A stretch of 64,000 bases of DNA from Brienomyrus brachyistius (GCF_023856365.1 NC_064548.1:15979642-16043641), one strand, 5' to 3'. Positions 47,540 through 60,094 are shown, counted from the first letter of the stretch. Notes: generated by a model from the letters alone, not told the origin. A program made the numbers and translations.

Positions 47540-47960
47540 TCCGTGATTAAAAAAATGATTAAAGGAAAAATAGCATGAAGTGAAAGGTGAAGGTAATCCG
47601 GTTGAGCTAATCGGGTGTTAAATCAGACTTAGGATAATACTCTCCCTGCACATTATTTAATCTAAAGTCATCTTGAAGAGTCCCCTTTTAAACTGCGTCG
47701 TGATTTTCACTTCTGTTCGCCCGATATTATGCGCATGAGGAGAAAGAATTGCCGTTCGCTACAGAAAAGCCGCTCGTCTTCGCACATGTGTTGTATTTAA
47801 TAATTATTCAATTTAGCTGTTATGACTGGTTTTCACTTAAAGGGGATACTGCTGACAAATTCAATTAAAGGCCAGTAGGGAGCTTAATGGGCCATGTTAA
47901 TGATTCATTTTATACAGGATATTCAATAATATTCTCAGAAAATCTCAGGAAGCCTCAGTC
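47540..47960. promoter_or_regulatory. Unique block, candidate conserved non-coding element
   Basis: Non-repetitive sequence dense in homeodomain-type motifs: TGATTAAAAAAATGATTAAAG, GGTTGAGCTAATCGGG, TTATTTAATCTAAAG, AATAATTATTCAATTTAGC, CAAATTCAATTAAAGG and GTTAATGATTC. No coding signal on either strand. It resembles developmental enhancers in composition; conservation is not shown. Confidence 0.3.
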
Positions 47961-50120
47961 TGAAGTTGGCTAATGGGTCCATGAACATAGATCACATGGG
48001 ATACAGCAATTAAAACCACTCAAAACTGCATCCCACTGCTCTAACTGCGAAACCCCCCCCCACCCCACTCCAAACTATAACAAAATAAAACAACGAAACT
48101 GTGATAATAACGGTTGAACAACTAACAATAAAGTTGGCTAAATACAATTAATAACACTAACGATATTCTTGAAATACAGAATAGAGCATTAATATAAGAG
48201 AATACCATTAATCTAAAGTTTGGATGCAGCTTGCGAGGTTATGAAGTTAATCCGTTTATTGTCCTGCTGGCAAGCGTTACATTTGTCTTTGGCCAAGTGA
48301 CACAGACCATTGCCTGCCACTGTTGCGTAACGCGCAGAAAGCTGACAGGGCTGGAAAGCTGACAGATTTTCTGTGGCTTATTTTTATAGAGTGCGAGTGG
48401 ACAATCCCACCCCAAACCACCCCCCCCCACGCCCGCTCCGCCCCCCACCTGCATTTTCAGTTTCTGTCTGAAAACAATGCTACCATACCCTCTGTTTCTC
48501 CTTTTCAGTTTTGATTTTTTTTTCTACTTCTACCTCTCTTTGCGCGAAGAGGACAACTAGGTCTGGTCACCGGGGTGGGGGGCCGGAGGGGGGCAGTGGG
48601 GGCTCACATGTGGGGTGGAGGCGGTTGTGCTGATGGTGCAGGGGGGCAGCAAGCAGCTCTCGCTCATTGCGGGGGTCTAGGTGAAGTGGGGTGGAACAAG
48701 TGCTATAGAGAGCCCAAGAATTGTGTCTTTCCCATGGTCCGTTACCACCCCCCCCCCCCCATGCACACAACCACCCCCCCGTCAAGAAGGGGTCGGCTCA
48801 GTTACAGACCTTGGGGCCAACATGTGTTCAATGAATTGATACAGATGAAGAAGCACAACAGAATGGATGGATTACCTCCACCAAAGTAAACCTGCTAACC
48901 CGCTGAGTGACACAAGCGCTCGCTCACACACACACACACACGCACCACACACACGCTGGAAACACGCGCTCGCCCGCCCCGCTCGAGAGGTTTTCAATTT
49001 GCTTCTGCTGGTAACCAGCTTACTGAACTCCAGTAAAATGATATTTTCGTCTCAGTACTGAATCTAATGGGGATGATCCTTGGCAACCATGTTAATATGT
49101 CAACCTACACACGCGTGCGTCCGCTGCCTATTTATCCGTATTTCTTTGGCTGCGTGTGACTGTGCGTGAGTTTTGATGTGCAAATCAGGATTTGAATAGA
49201 TAATTGTTGTGAAATTAAACACATATACTTTGGATTTTGTTGTATGGCTTCAGTTCACATTGCTGTCTCTTCTGATAAGTAATTAGCATATCATTTAAGG
49301 TAAAAAAAAAATCCTAAAAGAAGAGAATGATTTATTTTACATCCGTCTATCTTTTAACGGAATCTGATGCGAAAACAACATTTCCTGTTTCTCATTGGCT
49401 CTTCCTCTAGCCACTGTGGCTGCCCCAGTGAGGAACTGGCTAATATGAACGTCTGGTAATAAGGCATTACCATGCTCAGGGATGTGAGGGACTGTGTTGC
49501 TCAGCTCTACATGCATGATGAAAAAAGACACATATGACTCACACTGATGAGAAATGCACGACTCCCCCTGGTGCCCTGGAGGTCAATGACCGGACCTCAA
49601 CTCTGAGGATGTGTCTTATGGCAGAAACATCTGTGTGAATGAATAAACTATTTCTGGGTAGCTTGTCAGATATCTGATTAATGTTTATCCGTGATGGAAG
49701 CGATACTTCCTGGTCATGAACCTTCCCCCCGAAGACATTTTGTTTCTTCCATGCCTCAGAGCTGTTTACAGTGGCTGCCGCTACCCTCAAATGGAGTTGC
49801 AACTTGTCACACAGACATATAGTTGCCTTTTACACGTGGATTATAAAGGGCTGGATGTCATTGGCGATTCTGTGATTGTCGCTTCAGAGGAGTCTTGCAG
49901 GGTTTGCTGCACGTTAAGTTGGAATGAGACATACACTGATATGTGCTGAGTGTAATTGTTCGCAAACACAAAATAGGAACATGCTGAATTCTTGATTTTC
50001 TCTTCAGCTTCATGTGACTTTTAGAGAAGACACATTTTGCTAGAAACCAAGTCACTTTAGATCCTATATGAAAGCACATGCAATAATGCTTAAATATATA
50101 TTTTTGTCCACTAAATTCCC
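47961..50120. other. Mostly unique DNA with C/G runs
   Basis: A C13 run lies at 48748-48760 and a CA run near 48925-48953. Frames of up to 104 codons in the GC-rich part (48567-48889) overlap on both strands and are not recognised. Confidence 0.35.
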
Positions 50121-50432
50121 TGGTAACACTATACTTAAAGCAGTCATTATAATACACTATAGATACCTTTATAATGCATTATAATACATTAATAAAGTAG
50201 TATAAACACAACTATAACTATTTATAAAACGACATAACACATTACAATGCAGTAGAAAGCGTCCGTAATTCTTATACTGGCTATTATAAGCATCACGAAG
50301 GTATACATAGTGCATAATGCATAATAAATGTGGCTATAATATGTTACGCCTTTTTAAAGTTATACCCTTGTTTATAATACTTACACATTACAATGCTCTA
50401 TGAAGGTATCTATAATGCATAATGATGACTGC
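50121..50432. mobile_element. Miniature element with subterminal inverted repeats
   Basis: The arms 50140-50169 and 50403-50432 are inverted copies matching at 26 of 30 positions (core ATAGATACCTT). The left side begins GGTAACACTATACTTAAAG, a start typical of a fish DNA-transposon family rich in ATAATGCATTATAA, which recurs inside. Exact outer limits are uncertain because the right end has been amplified. Confidence 0.6.
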
Positions 50433-50495
50433 ATAACGCATAATGATGACTGCATAATGCATAATGATGACTGCATAACGCATAATGATGACTGA
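50414..50495. repeat. 21-bp tandem repeat derived from a transposon end
   Basis: AATGATGACTGCATAACGCAT-type units start at 50421, 50442, 50463 and 50484, exactly 21 bases apart. The unit overlaps the right inverted arm of the miniature element, so the terminus itself has been multiplied. Confidence 0.9.
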
Positions 50496-50559
50496 AGCGC
50501 TGCCAGTTCATTGAAATATGCTTGAAATGGCAGCGTCGCTCCTGTAGGAGGCGGTGTGC

Positions 50560-51169
50560 ACTCCACGGCCAGCAGCAGGACACCTCTGAGGATGACCTCT
50601 AATGAGGGGAGGTTTCTGATACTCCTGTGGATCTTTCATTCCAACCCCACAGCGTCACTCTCTCATTCTCTCTCTCGACCTATTTCTTATTAATGCTTTT
50701 GCATCAATTCTTGTGCTCTGCAACCTCATTTTAAATTATGCTGTAGAGACCTTGACTCCCGCTACTTTAATGTAATTTTAATTACAAGATGCAACACATT
50801 AATTCGACCCATGCTGGATCATTTCATTAGGGTAAACAAAATATTTGTCAGGAATCCGATGCTTGCAACGTGATCGATGAGCGCCCCCCCAGGAGTGTGT
50901 GTTTGAGGCAAAGCACTCATATTTCTTGGGCTCTCTCAAAGCTTACACCATTTTCTTTTATTTCCTCCTCTGACTTGAAACACTATTCACTAGATCTCCC
51001 AAATAACGTTTTTTTTATGGATCCACTGTGCGAAATGTCACAGAAGAGCGTGATGTTGTCCTGAAAGGGTTGAGGCTCACAATAATTTAACTGTCAAGAT
51101 TAATTCCCATACAGACAAATCATTCAACCACAGCAGTCAATGGCCATTGAAGGGTAGCGACCGAATTTT
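50560..51169. other. Unique block, candidate regulatory DNA
   Basis: The part 50690-50890 is AT-rich and non-repetitive, with TTATTAATGC, TTAATTACAAG and CATTAATTCGACCC. No coding signal. Confidence 0.25.
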
Positions 51170-51335
51170 ATATCCCATGATTCCTTGGCATCGGCCCGCT
51201 ACTTGAGGAAAAAATTACGAGCGGGCGGCCATCTTCACGTAGCCAGGCGCTTTGCGGAGGGCATCAATGTCTAGTGATAGGTGCCATGTTTTTTTACGAC
51301 GATTTGGGAGGCGGGCCTCATTTTCCGGAAACCTC
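51170..51335. promoter_or_regulatory. TATA-less promoter-like motif cluster
   Basis: Within 165 bases lie TCCCATGATTCC (partial ZNF143-type, 51173-51184), GGCCATCTT at 51227-51235 (reverse of the YY1 core AAGATGG), a GC-box-like GGAGGCGGGCC near 51307 and an ETS-type TTTCCGGAAA near 51321. Several CpG are present. Such combinations are usual in housekeeping promoters. The 146-codon frame starting at 51281 (plus) and the opposing 101-codon frame are not recognised. Confidence 0.3.
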
Positions 51336-52360
51336 TCCTGCCAGTGAGCCTGACCAGGAAGGGTATGGAGGGTGGGGGGTTAAAAACGAGAATACTGCCG
51401 CCTGAGCCTTCTCCCTGGTGCCCCCCGATCCATGATCCCCGGCCGTTAATCGATCGCAGGGCAGCCCGGAGCTTTGAGCTAGCCCAGCCGCACACCCCCA
51501 GGCCTCACACACACCCCCAGCGGGCTCCACTGAGCCCAGCACGCTGCCAGCTTCTGGGTGAAAGCCAGAAACAGCCCCCCCCCTCCCCCTCTGGGCTCGG
51601 CCTGGCGTCCCCCCCCCCCCCACCCCCCATCACTTGTCAATCCCCTAATCCCTCTCTAGCCTCTTTCTCTCTTTCATTTCCCCCCTTCTCTCCCTTCAGT
51701 ATTTCTTTCTTATCAGCCTAACCCTGCTCCCTGTCTTCCCCAGTCTCCGCTCTCGCTCTCTGCTCCTCTCTTTCTCACACTCTTCTACTGTAACACTCAC
51801 CATAATACACAGTTTCCTCCATTCCTGCCTCGTTCCTACATCACGCCCCCCCCCCCCCCCCACCCTCCCCACCACCGTTGCCTTCAGAGCCCATAACAGC
51901 TGGTCGCTCTCAAGCTTGTCATGTGGCCGAAACATAATTAGGCAACTTTCAGTCACAGCAGGCTTCACAAAATGCACCCCCCTCACCACACTCCCCTGAG
52001 TCACACTGCACCCACCCCAGCTCCCCTCTTCCCCCGCTGTGGGACAGTAGGGGGGACCGGGGGGGGGGGGGGGGACCAAACCAGTTCAAGGGCGATCCCA
52101 AGGAGACTAAGGCCGCATCCTCTGGATGGGCGACAGCACAGACAGGGCTAATGGCTTAAATTATGGTAATGGTAGGAACTGTACATCGTCAGACTATCCC
52201 TGGCCAGTCTGTGTTGCTATGCAGGGCCAAATTTATTAGTCGCAAAAAAAACAGTTTTGCCATCTTCAGCAACATAAATTTACACCAAAACCGTAGCCAT
52301 TGGCACCTGCCTTCTTCCTGTTGTTGAAGTGAATGTTAAAATCACACAGAAGACCCCGCG
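51336..52360. other. GC-rich DNA with C and G tracts
   Basis: C13 at 51609-51621, C16 at 51846-51861 and G16 at 52059-52074 interrupt unique sequence. A CT-rich stretch lies at 51640-51800. Proline-rich frames here come from C runs. Confidence 0.4.
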
Positions 52361-53880
52361 AAGCCGCATGTTTCCTCGCTAAACGTTTGTCGTTCTTCCG
52401 ACATTAGCCTTTCTGTATGACGCGCGAAGCCAGAAATGGGTTCCCATTCAGGCAAAGGACTCCTGGGTCTTTGGCATTCTGTGGCTAGAGGCCAACTGCC
52501 ACGCCGACTTCCCAGGATGCATTGCTCGTGGCCTTGCCTTTACATCCGGAAAAGGGATCTCTCGATGTGGTCTGGTGCAGTGTGGCTTAGTGGGGTTAAC
52601 CTTAAGTGGGACAGAAATGCTCTGTGGATGGTATCTTAGTGACACGGCTGAGCCGTGTCGATCTGTTCACCCCATCCTTATCCATTGCAGCCTGTTATTT
52701 TTCAGCCAACCAAAATGTAATACTTCTTACTTTTTCACTTGCTTCTATTTACATGTTTAGATTGAAGGATAGGATTACGACTCTAAGATACAACAGTCCG
52801 GACCTGAGAGACCTTGCACGCTACCTTAACACCTGTCTTTTATTCGACTTCAGTAAGGAACCATCAGCACCTCATCAGCATCTCAGACTCCAAAACACAG
52901 CCTGGACTGGGCCCAGTTAATTAGCGACCCAAGGGAAGAGATTTCAACTCAGGAGCATCGGAGATGTTTCTGACGAATCTTGCACTGACGTCGGACAGAA
53001 GTGGCTGTCTCTGCATTCTCAGTCGGACGGCAGCCGTCCACAAAACAAAGCATGTCATTCGAATAAAGCAGGTGGGGAATGAGCCGCAATTTGCCGGAAC
53101 GTTTCGGGGACTGGAAAGGGGGGATATTTTCCAGCCAAGGGCCTGATTATGCGTTAATATTTGATGTTACAAAACAGCTGAGGGCTTCATATCTCAGTTT
53201 CTAGCGGGACCTTTTGGGAAGACCGGTCACCCCTACTTGCATTTGACGTGCACATATTCGCCCGAATATCCCTGCCCCACCTAAACCCCATCACGCACGT
53301 GAATATGAATCCGCATATAGGTGCGCTTGAGGGTGATACAAAAGTCCAGCCGCTGACCTCCTGAATCGTTGGAGATTCTAATCAGTGTGCGTGTGCATTA
53401 GGGGGATAATGGATCCTGATGGAGCCCATGCAGACTTCAGCAGGACCGCGGAGGCCGCGCAGACGCCATATCTGCCCTGTCCACCGTGAGGCGGGCATGT
53501 GCCTACTGATGGATGGTCTGTCACTGCAATTGTTGATCGGTGAATTATTTATACTTACTGCTGTTTAATAATTCAGGGGGGGCATCTTAACAAATTACGG
53601 CTCAAAGCAAAAAGGCAGACTGGCCCCGTGGGGGCGGGGATATTTTTGTCGTGGTGGGTGGTGGCGGAGTCTTCATTTCCATTGAACTTTCCCATCGTTT
53701 CCATCTCATCGCAGCATTTCTGCTGACTCGCATCCTCGCTGTGGAAACGTGGCGGTCATTCAGATTGGGGGGGGGGGGGTGGGAGGGGTGTGTGGCAAGT
53801 CTTCGATCTCAGACAGGTCCAGAGATTCAGGCATGGGAGGGTCCTGTGAAGTAGGCCACTGCCACGGAACCTCAAGATTA
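52361..53880. other. Unique DNA with candidate regulatory sites
   Basis: Holds a ZNF143-like site (52509) and a 19-bp inverted repeat at 52641-52659 (arms GACACGGCT and AGCCGTGTC). A G13 run lies at 53767-53779. No gene recognised. Confidence 0.3.
52509..52525 (+). promoter_or_regulatory. ZNF143/THAP11-type motif
   Basis: TTCCCAGGATGCATTGC closely fits the TTCCCAGAATGC plus trailing CG-rich consensus of ZNF143 sites, which mark vertebrate promoters and loop anchors. Motif match only. Confidence 0.35.
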
Positions 53881-53884
53881 CTAC

Positions 53885-54120
53885 TTCAAGTGCATCCGTA
53901 CACATTCATACGGCGTTCATTGCTTTTATTGAATTCTGATCTAATTTGCACACTGTTTATTATTATAATGTTATATTGCCATTTATTTGCACACATAATT
54001 TGCAGTGTTGTTTTTAATTCTGCTATTTCATCACTACTGTTGTGAACTCAGTAAGTTTTTCACTCATCCATACTTACACAGTATCAAGTGCTGTGGCAAA
54101 TAAAGCAGTTTGATCTGATG
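53885..54120 (+). mobile_element. LINE 3' end-like fragment
   Basis: CTAATTTGCACACTGTTTAT, the repeated ATTTGCACA motif, CACTGTTGTGAA-like sequence and the end GCAAATAAAGCAGTTTGATC with a TCTGATG end follow the usual layout of a fish LINE 3' UTR. Confidence 0.55.
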
Positions 54121-55351
54121 GGATTTGGGGTCCAGCTAGGAGTCTAAGCATTTCAGTGCTCTGTGGCTCTGGAGGAAGGCAAGCGGCCCAGTGTCGAGAC
54201 TGTGAGCTGACTTTATTGGGCTAATTATATCCTTCTCTTGAGACAGTTCAACTGTAATCAGCAGCCACTGAGATTAGTGATCTTCAGGTAATCATCTTAT
54301 TACAGCCTCCCAGACACTCTGCACAGGGAGACTGAAAAAGACCCCATCTTGATTAATTTATCTGAACTTGTTATTTTGAATACTTCTCTCTGTTGAAATT
54401 TTGTGCACAATCAGTATTTTTTTGTCCTCCCCCCCTTTTACGTGGAATCCTAATTAACAGTTGTGTTTGTCTCAAGAACAATGGTGTTAATATCTAATAT
54501 TTGGGGCATGAAAGGATCACTAAAAAATGAAATTCTTAATTGAAAACCCCCCACATAAATCTCATGTACTGCGATTTACTGAAAAGGTTTATTTATTTAT
54601 TTCAAAATATGTGAGTGTGGGAAAATGTATAAGACAGCACAGTTGGGTATTTTATGTCAGTTTAGCTAACAAAGTAACAGTTCTGAAGGATTTAGTGCTT
54701 TCGAACCCGAGTGCTTTGGTCATGCGTCCGGCCTGCTGGTGGTGAAAATTAGAGGCGTCTAGTGCAGTGATGAAACGGGCATGTTTTGGGCACACCCCCT
54801 GTGTCTTTTGCCACCTTGGCACCGGCATCTTCTGATATCCACACAGAATTACACTTCACAAGACCCCGTTACAGCAGGCACTTCCCGGCCTCTAACGAGG
54901 TCGCTAATTAAGTCTCACACTCTCGCTCTTTCGCACTCGTCTGAGGTGCACGTTGCTTTTTTGACAGGAGAAAATTGCGGAGCAATTAAATAATCTGGAG
55001 ACACAGACTTCAGCCCAAGGACCCAAGAGATAAATATTACATTTATATCTGTCGATAACACAAAGGGGATCGACCTTGTCTGCCGCTTTATGCCGTCCGA
55101 GGCTTTGCCGCGGCCCGAGTCACTTGGCGTTTGTATCCGTGAAATGAAACATGATCACGGAGCAAAGTATCGTAACAAATTGTACTCCGAGAAACTTGAG
55201 ACGGAAAAGACATAAACCATCTTGTGCGTTTTTTATACTCATCTGTTGGACTTAATGCCTACTTTCAAATGTTTTGACAAAAGCAAAAGCTAGCTGACAG
55301 CATTATTTATAATGTGAAATATTACATGCTATGACTAGTGCGAATAGTGTG
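54121..55351. other. Unique intergenic DNA
   Basis: The block 54850-55260 is non-repetitive and GC-balanced. No gene recognised. Confidence 0.35.
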
Positions 55352-55352
55352 T

Positions 55353-55406
<54 letters not shown>
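55352..55406. repeat. TA dinucleotide microsatellite
   Basis: About 26 TA units with one AATA interruption. Confidence 0.95.
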
Positions 55407-55410
<4 letters not shown>

Positions 55411-56343
55411 GCTTTGTGTGTAAATACATATATGCATATAGTATATTCCTACCTATATTTATGCCTGAATAAAATATTCATACTGAATATTTATCATTCA
55501 ATACTGAATGATATTGATGACTCATGAGGTAGGAATCTTGAATGTGTTATTTTAAATACAAAAAGGAAAAAGCAAAAATGCAAATTATCTAATTAAAACT
55601 TTTTATAATGTACAACAACAGCAACATAAAAAATACAGGGGAGCAGTTTTGTTTGTAGGACATTCCAGCATCTGTTTATTTTTAAATGGTCGGACTGAGT
55701 TTCATTCTCATTTTAGTCTTTTGAACTGCCCCCATTTTTCCGTTAACCTCGACCCCCACGCAGAGCCGGGGGAGGGCAAACTGCAGACCTGAACAATGGC
55801 GTTCTTGTCATCTGTCCCATGGAGCTAAGAAAGAAACGGGGGTGAACGTTCCTAATTTTTGCCCTATTATTACCATCACCCCCCCCCCCCTCCCTGCCGC
55901 CCCCCCCAGGCCTGTCAGAGCAAAGCGGGAGAGGGCCCCCTGACGAGCCCTTTTTTTGGGGAGGCATGGGGGTGTTTGTCATCGTGTCAGAAGCAGCGCC
56001 CATGGCGTGAGCCCCGGCCAGCGGGGGGGGGGGTTAGGGTGGTGGGGGGGGGGGGAGTATTGTGCATACTCCATTCTTTCTCCACACACCGCTACGCTTC
56101 AGCGGTAGGATTAGAGCCTGATTTGGAGTCTTCATTTTTGATTCATCTCTCTCTCTCTCGCTCTCTCTCTCACACACACACACACACAGACACACAGACT
56201 CACACAGCAACAGGGGTGAGACAGAGGGATAAAAAAATGCAAAAAAAAAGAACATAGAGCAGAAAAACGAGTGTGAATGTGAGGACTGCAGGCCGCGCGG
56301 CTGTAAGTGTTAAATTCACACCAATGGCTACATGCTGAAGAGG
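55407..56343. other. AT-rich then GC-rich unique DNA
   Basis: An octamer ATGCAAAT lies at 55578-55585. G runs lie near 56023-56033 and 56043-56054. A CT then CA run lies at 56148-56200. Frames across the runs are artefacts. Confidence 0.35.
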
Positions 56344-56368
56344 CCCCCCCCCCCCCCCCCCCCCCCCC
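56344..56368. repeat. Poly-C tract (25)
   Basis: Twenty-five C residues. A second C15 run lies at 56428-56442. Confidence 0.9.
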
Positions 56369-56559
56369 GCATCGGCGATCGGCAGCACAGCCGTGATACT
56401 ACGGCACAGTAGGTGAAAGCTTTTGTACCCCCCCCCCCCCCCTTTAACAAGAGGAAAAAGGTCAACGTTCTTCATGAGGGAGGCCAAGACGACATCCGCG
56501 GCCACTTCACGCTTCCGCCGCAGCCTCACTGGCAAACGAGCAGGATAAACAAGCCAAAG

Positions 56560-56900
56560 GGGTCTTTATTGAAAATTTAATTCATTCTCGTAGACAACTG
56601 TGAAGTCCGCCATTGACATTACTCATTAGCCTGGACAAAGTAAAGATGATCTCAGCTAATAAATGGCCCCTGAGAAGGAAGCCGTCGTCTCGGCTGTGCT
56701 AATGGCGCCAGCATCTTCCTGCCTGAGATTCCCAGCCAGCTCCTGGTGTGTGACTTCAGCCCTCGCCCACTGCCCCCCTCCCCCCCCCACCTCGCCTACC
56801 CACGTCTCCCCATCCTCACCCTCCAGATTCTGAATTATGCAGTGGCACCATTAACAGCGCGAGGCGCGGTTCCGGAGGCTGCCTCGCGTTTCCGCGCTTC
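56560..56900. promoter_or_regulatory. Unique block, candidate conserved non-coding element
   Basis: The sequence TTGAAAATTTAATTCATTC, ACTCATTAGCCTGG, CTCAGCTAATAAATGG, GTGCTAATGGCGCC and CCATTAACAGCGCG shows closely spaced TAAT cores in GC-balanced, non-repetitive DNA with no coding signal. A C-rich run splits it at 56766-56800. Confidence 0.3.
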
Positions 56901-57922
56901 AGCCCTCTGGGTGAGTCCACTCCAAGATTTTGAACTAAAAAAATATATATTGAATTTTTTTTTTTTTTTTTTTATATGTCGGGCAGGGAGGCCCCTCCCC
57001 CTTCCACAGCTGTAACTGCGAGAAGCAGCCAATGCCCAGGCCTACATAGGAGGATGCCTACTGACCAGACACAAGTGACAGCAACAGGAGCAGCTGCGGC
57101 CTTTCCCAAGGAAGATGGGAGCGCACCCCCTTTCTGGAGCTGGCCACTGGATAAGTCCCGCCCCCTGCAAAAACTAAAAAAAACGACAACATAGCCCTCT
57201 TGGGGACTAAAGAACCTCAGTCCCAGGTGATGATGTTTTTGAAGGAGTATTGTAATGTCAAGGGAACACAAATCAGATAATTCCCCTAATTTGGCCAACG
57301 TGAGCATCTGGGTGAACTCCAGACCACATCGGAATATTTGGCAACAACAGAACCAATTGCATGTGCAGGAGCCAGTGCCCATCGCAGGAAGAGCCTAATG
57401 CGATATTCCTTTCTTTTTTCCTATTGCGTCCTAATTTATCGAAGTAACCAACCAGAAAATGCACTGACAGCTGTTGCACTTTATTGCGCATTAGTATATA
57501 CATTCTCCACCCAGTAAGAAAATGCCAGCTTTACTGTATTTCCATAATTGCTACTCGCTCACAAAAATGTCAAGGCAGAAGCTACAGCACAATTACGCTG
57601 AGAGGACGACACCAAAAGTGTAGAACCGAAGTATAAAGGAGTGACGAGAGGCTTTACTTTACAACTCGCGTTGTATTTATGTCATTAATAGTGCTATTGC
57701 CAAGATTTGAAATTATTATAACAGTGATAGATATTATTAATAACAGAATTATATATAATTCAATTTTTACAGCTGTATTATTAATATTTAATGAATTATG
57801 AATTAATTATTAGCAATTATATTACTACTAGTGATTATAATAGCGCTGGGGCTATTACTGAAGTTACAGAAACTTACATACTGTGTGGAACAAGAGAGAC
57901 AGTTTAACTGTTAGCCAGTATC

Positions 57923-57927
<5 letters not shown>
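56901..57927. other. Unique intergenic DNA
   Basis: A T run of about 17 lies near 56957-56973. Minus-strand frames of 76-136 codons are not recognised. AT-rich from 57660. Confidence 0.35.
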
Positions 57928-57962
<35 letters not shown>

Positions 57963-57964
57963 AT

Positions 57965-57991
<27 letters not shown>
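57928..57991. repeat. TA/CA compound microsatellite
   Basis: About 16 TA units followed by about 13 CA units. Confidence 0.95.
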
Positions 57992-57997
<6 letters not shown>

Positions 57998-58181
57998 GAC
58001 ACATTTCTATCTCAAATAAAATTTCAAAAGTTTTGCGGTCTGTACAAGCTGTAGGTTAACTCTAAAAATATAAATATTTATTCATATTAATTAATATTAA
58101 TATTTATAATCAATATTTCAATATGCATAGAGCAGACACTTTTACTGCAAAACCAAACACCAATTATCTTGAAAAAAAAAA

Positions 58182-58183
<2 letters not shown>

Positions 58184-58272
<89 letters not shown>
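58184..58272. repeat. TA dinucleotide microsatellite, longest
   Basis: About 44 TA units without interruption. Confidence 0.95.
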
Positions 58273-58274
<2 letters not shown>

Positions 58275-60029
58275 TATGAATATATTCAGCAGCAAATAAT
58301 TCAGGTAATTGAAACCACAGTCAAGACAAGTATGAGTGGATCACTGAGACAGTATGGAGCGAAACAAAAATCTGACCATAACCTGTCTTAATTATCCGAA
58401 TGAACAGAATTATTTTTTATTGCGCCCCCCCCCCCTCCCCCCCCAATCACACACTCCAGCTGGGCGATGACAAATTGATAGGTTGTCTGACAGCAAAGAG
58501 CAGGCCGTAAACCTCAGAATATTGTCTCCTGTCTTCATTGTCTCGTTCGTGTTGCAGGGATTCGCCTCAGTTTGTCACATCGCCTCCCCAGCTAATGTCC
58601 TTTTTTTTTTTTTTGTATTCGACGAATTGACAACGTGAAACGACTTGTCTGAACCAGACCAGACCACAGGTTACTGCACCGAAAATGTAACGCATGAGAA
58701 ATGTCGAATATTTCCTTTTTTAAAAATGGTTTCTCAACTGAAATGAATAAAAAAATAAATAAAAATCATAGTTGGAACCTTTCAAAATAATAAATAATTT
58801 TTAAAATGTGTGCGTGTGTATAACAAGTGAATAAAACATAAATAAGAAATATAACAAAAATGTGTGTTTTTCACGCAGGATGAAGGTGAAATACCAGTAA
58901 AGATGCGGTATCTATAACAGTGCAGGCCAGGTGTCACAGTGTGTGTTCCAGGGGTGAATTCAATGGGCGGGCACAGTGTCTGGTCCCAGCTCAAAACTGA
59001 TTGGCTCCTGGAATGCCTCCTCCCCTGTCACTCACCGATTCAAAACATATCGTTGGCTGATGATACAGCTGGCCCCTCTGTATGAATTATGGCCTGGCTT
59101 ATGCCCCCCCAGAAAAAATCCCAGTATCGCCCCTGGTGTCTTCTGGGTGTCCCGACATCATGGATGCCGAGGGGAAGGCAATCGGAAAGGCAGAGACAAG
59201 GCTGCCCTGCCTGTGCCAGTATAACACACTGTCAACAGCTCCTGTGCCACACAGAGTCGATGGCTCCACAGAGCCTGTCCTCCATTGAATGCTAATCGAA
59301 TGTTCATTGTATCTGCACACATGTGGGTGAACAGCACATCAACATCCCATATGTCTCTTAATTACCGTAAGGTGAGGAGAGGCAAAGCCTGAATGACAGC
59401 ACGCACCCTCTCCCCCCAATAAAAAATGGGTAGGGTACTGTCTAGCCCCTTCTTCTTTTCAAAAACCCCCGCTATAGCCCCCGTTCCCGCTCTTCTCCAT
59501 CTTTGCGCGTCCCCAAATGCCGGAGACCTAAATCCTCTTAGTCACCGGCGTTTCCCCTCCTCGTGGGACTGGTCTAGAAATGGGGCAGGCCAAGAGGGGG
59601 GAGGGGGTGGGCATACAGACTGGGAGGGGGCCTCAGTGAGCGCGTGCTGAGCTCTGGGACGCCATGGGGAGTGACCTTCCTCTCCATGTGTCTGCCTCCC
59701 ATTAATACAGCTTTAATTACACCGAGATACCCCCCCCCACCTGCATCTCTCCTCGTGTCTCTCCTCACCACTGGGGCCCGCTTCACTCCATTAATGGCGA
59801 AGAGGACAGAATCCTGGCTCACTCCCTCAAAAGGAACAAGCTATTTTCTCAAGATGGATGTCTCTTCCTGTTTTAGGGTGACCAACAGGAAGTGACTCCT
59901 CAAACAAAGCGAAGTGAAGTACTTACCTTAATTACCGTAATTAAATTATATAACCTTTTTATACATATAAGGCAATATACATGTATTCATATTTGTTTAT
60001 ATAGACAGTATTATTGAAAATGTGTGTAC
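58273..60029. other. Unique intergenic DNA
   Basis: A C11 run lies at 58425-58435 and a T run near 58602. Overlapping frames of 60-83 codons at 58976-59895 are not recognised. Confidence 0.35.

Positions 60030-60092
<63 letters not shown>
60030..60092. repeat. GATA tetranucleotide microsatellite
   Basis: About 15 uninterrupted GATA units. Confidence 0.95.

Positions 60093-60094
<2 letters not shown>

Noticed and set aside
51281..51721. A 146-codon proline-rich frame after the promoter-like cluster
   Set aside because: The second half is translated from C-rich tracts and CT-rich sequence, and an opposing frame is equally open; no family match.
56026..56042. GGTTAGGGT next to G runs, telomere-like
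   Set aside because: Only one hexamer-like match is present; it is simple G-rich sequence. The same applies near 45000-45030, where GGTTAGGG belongs to the interspersed repeat.
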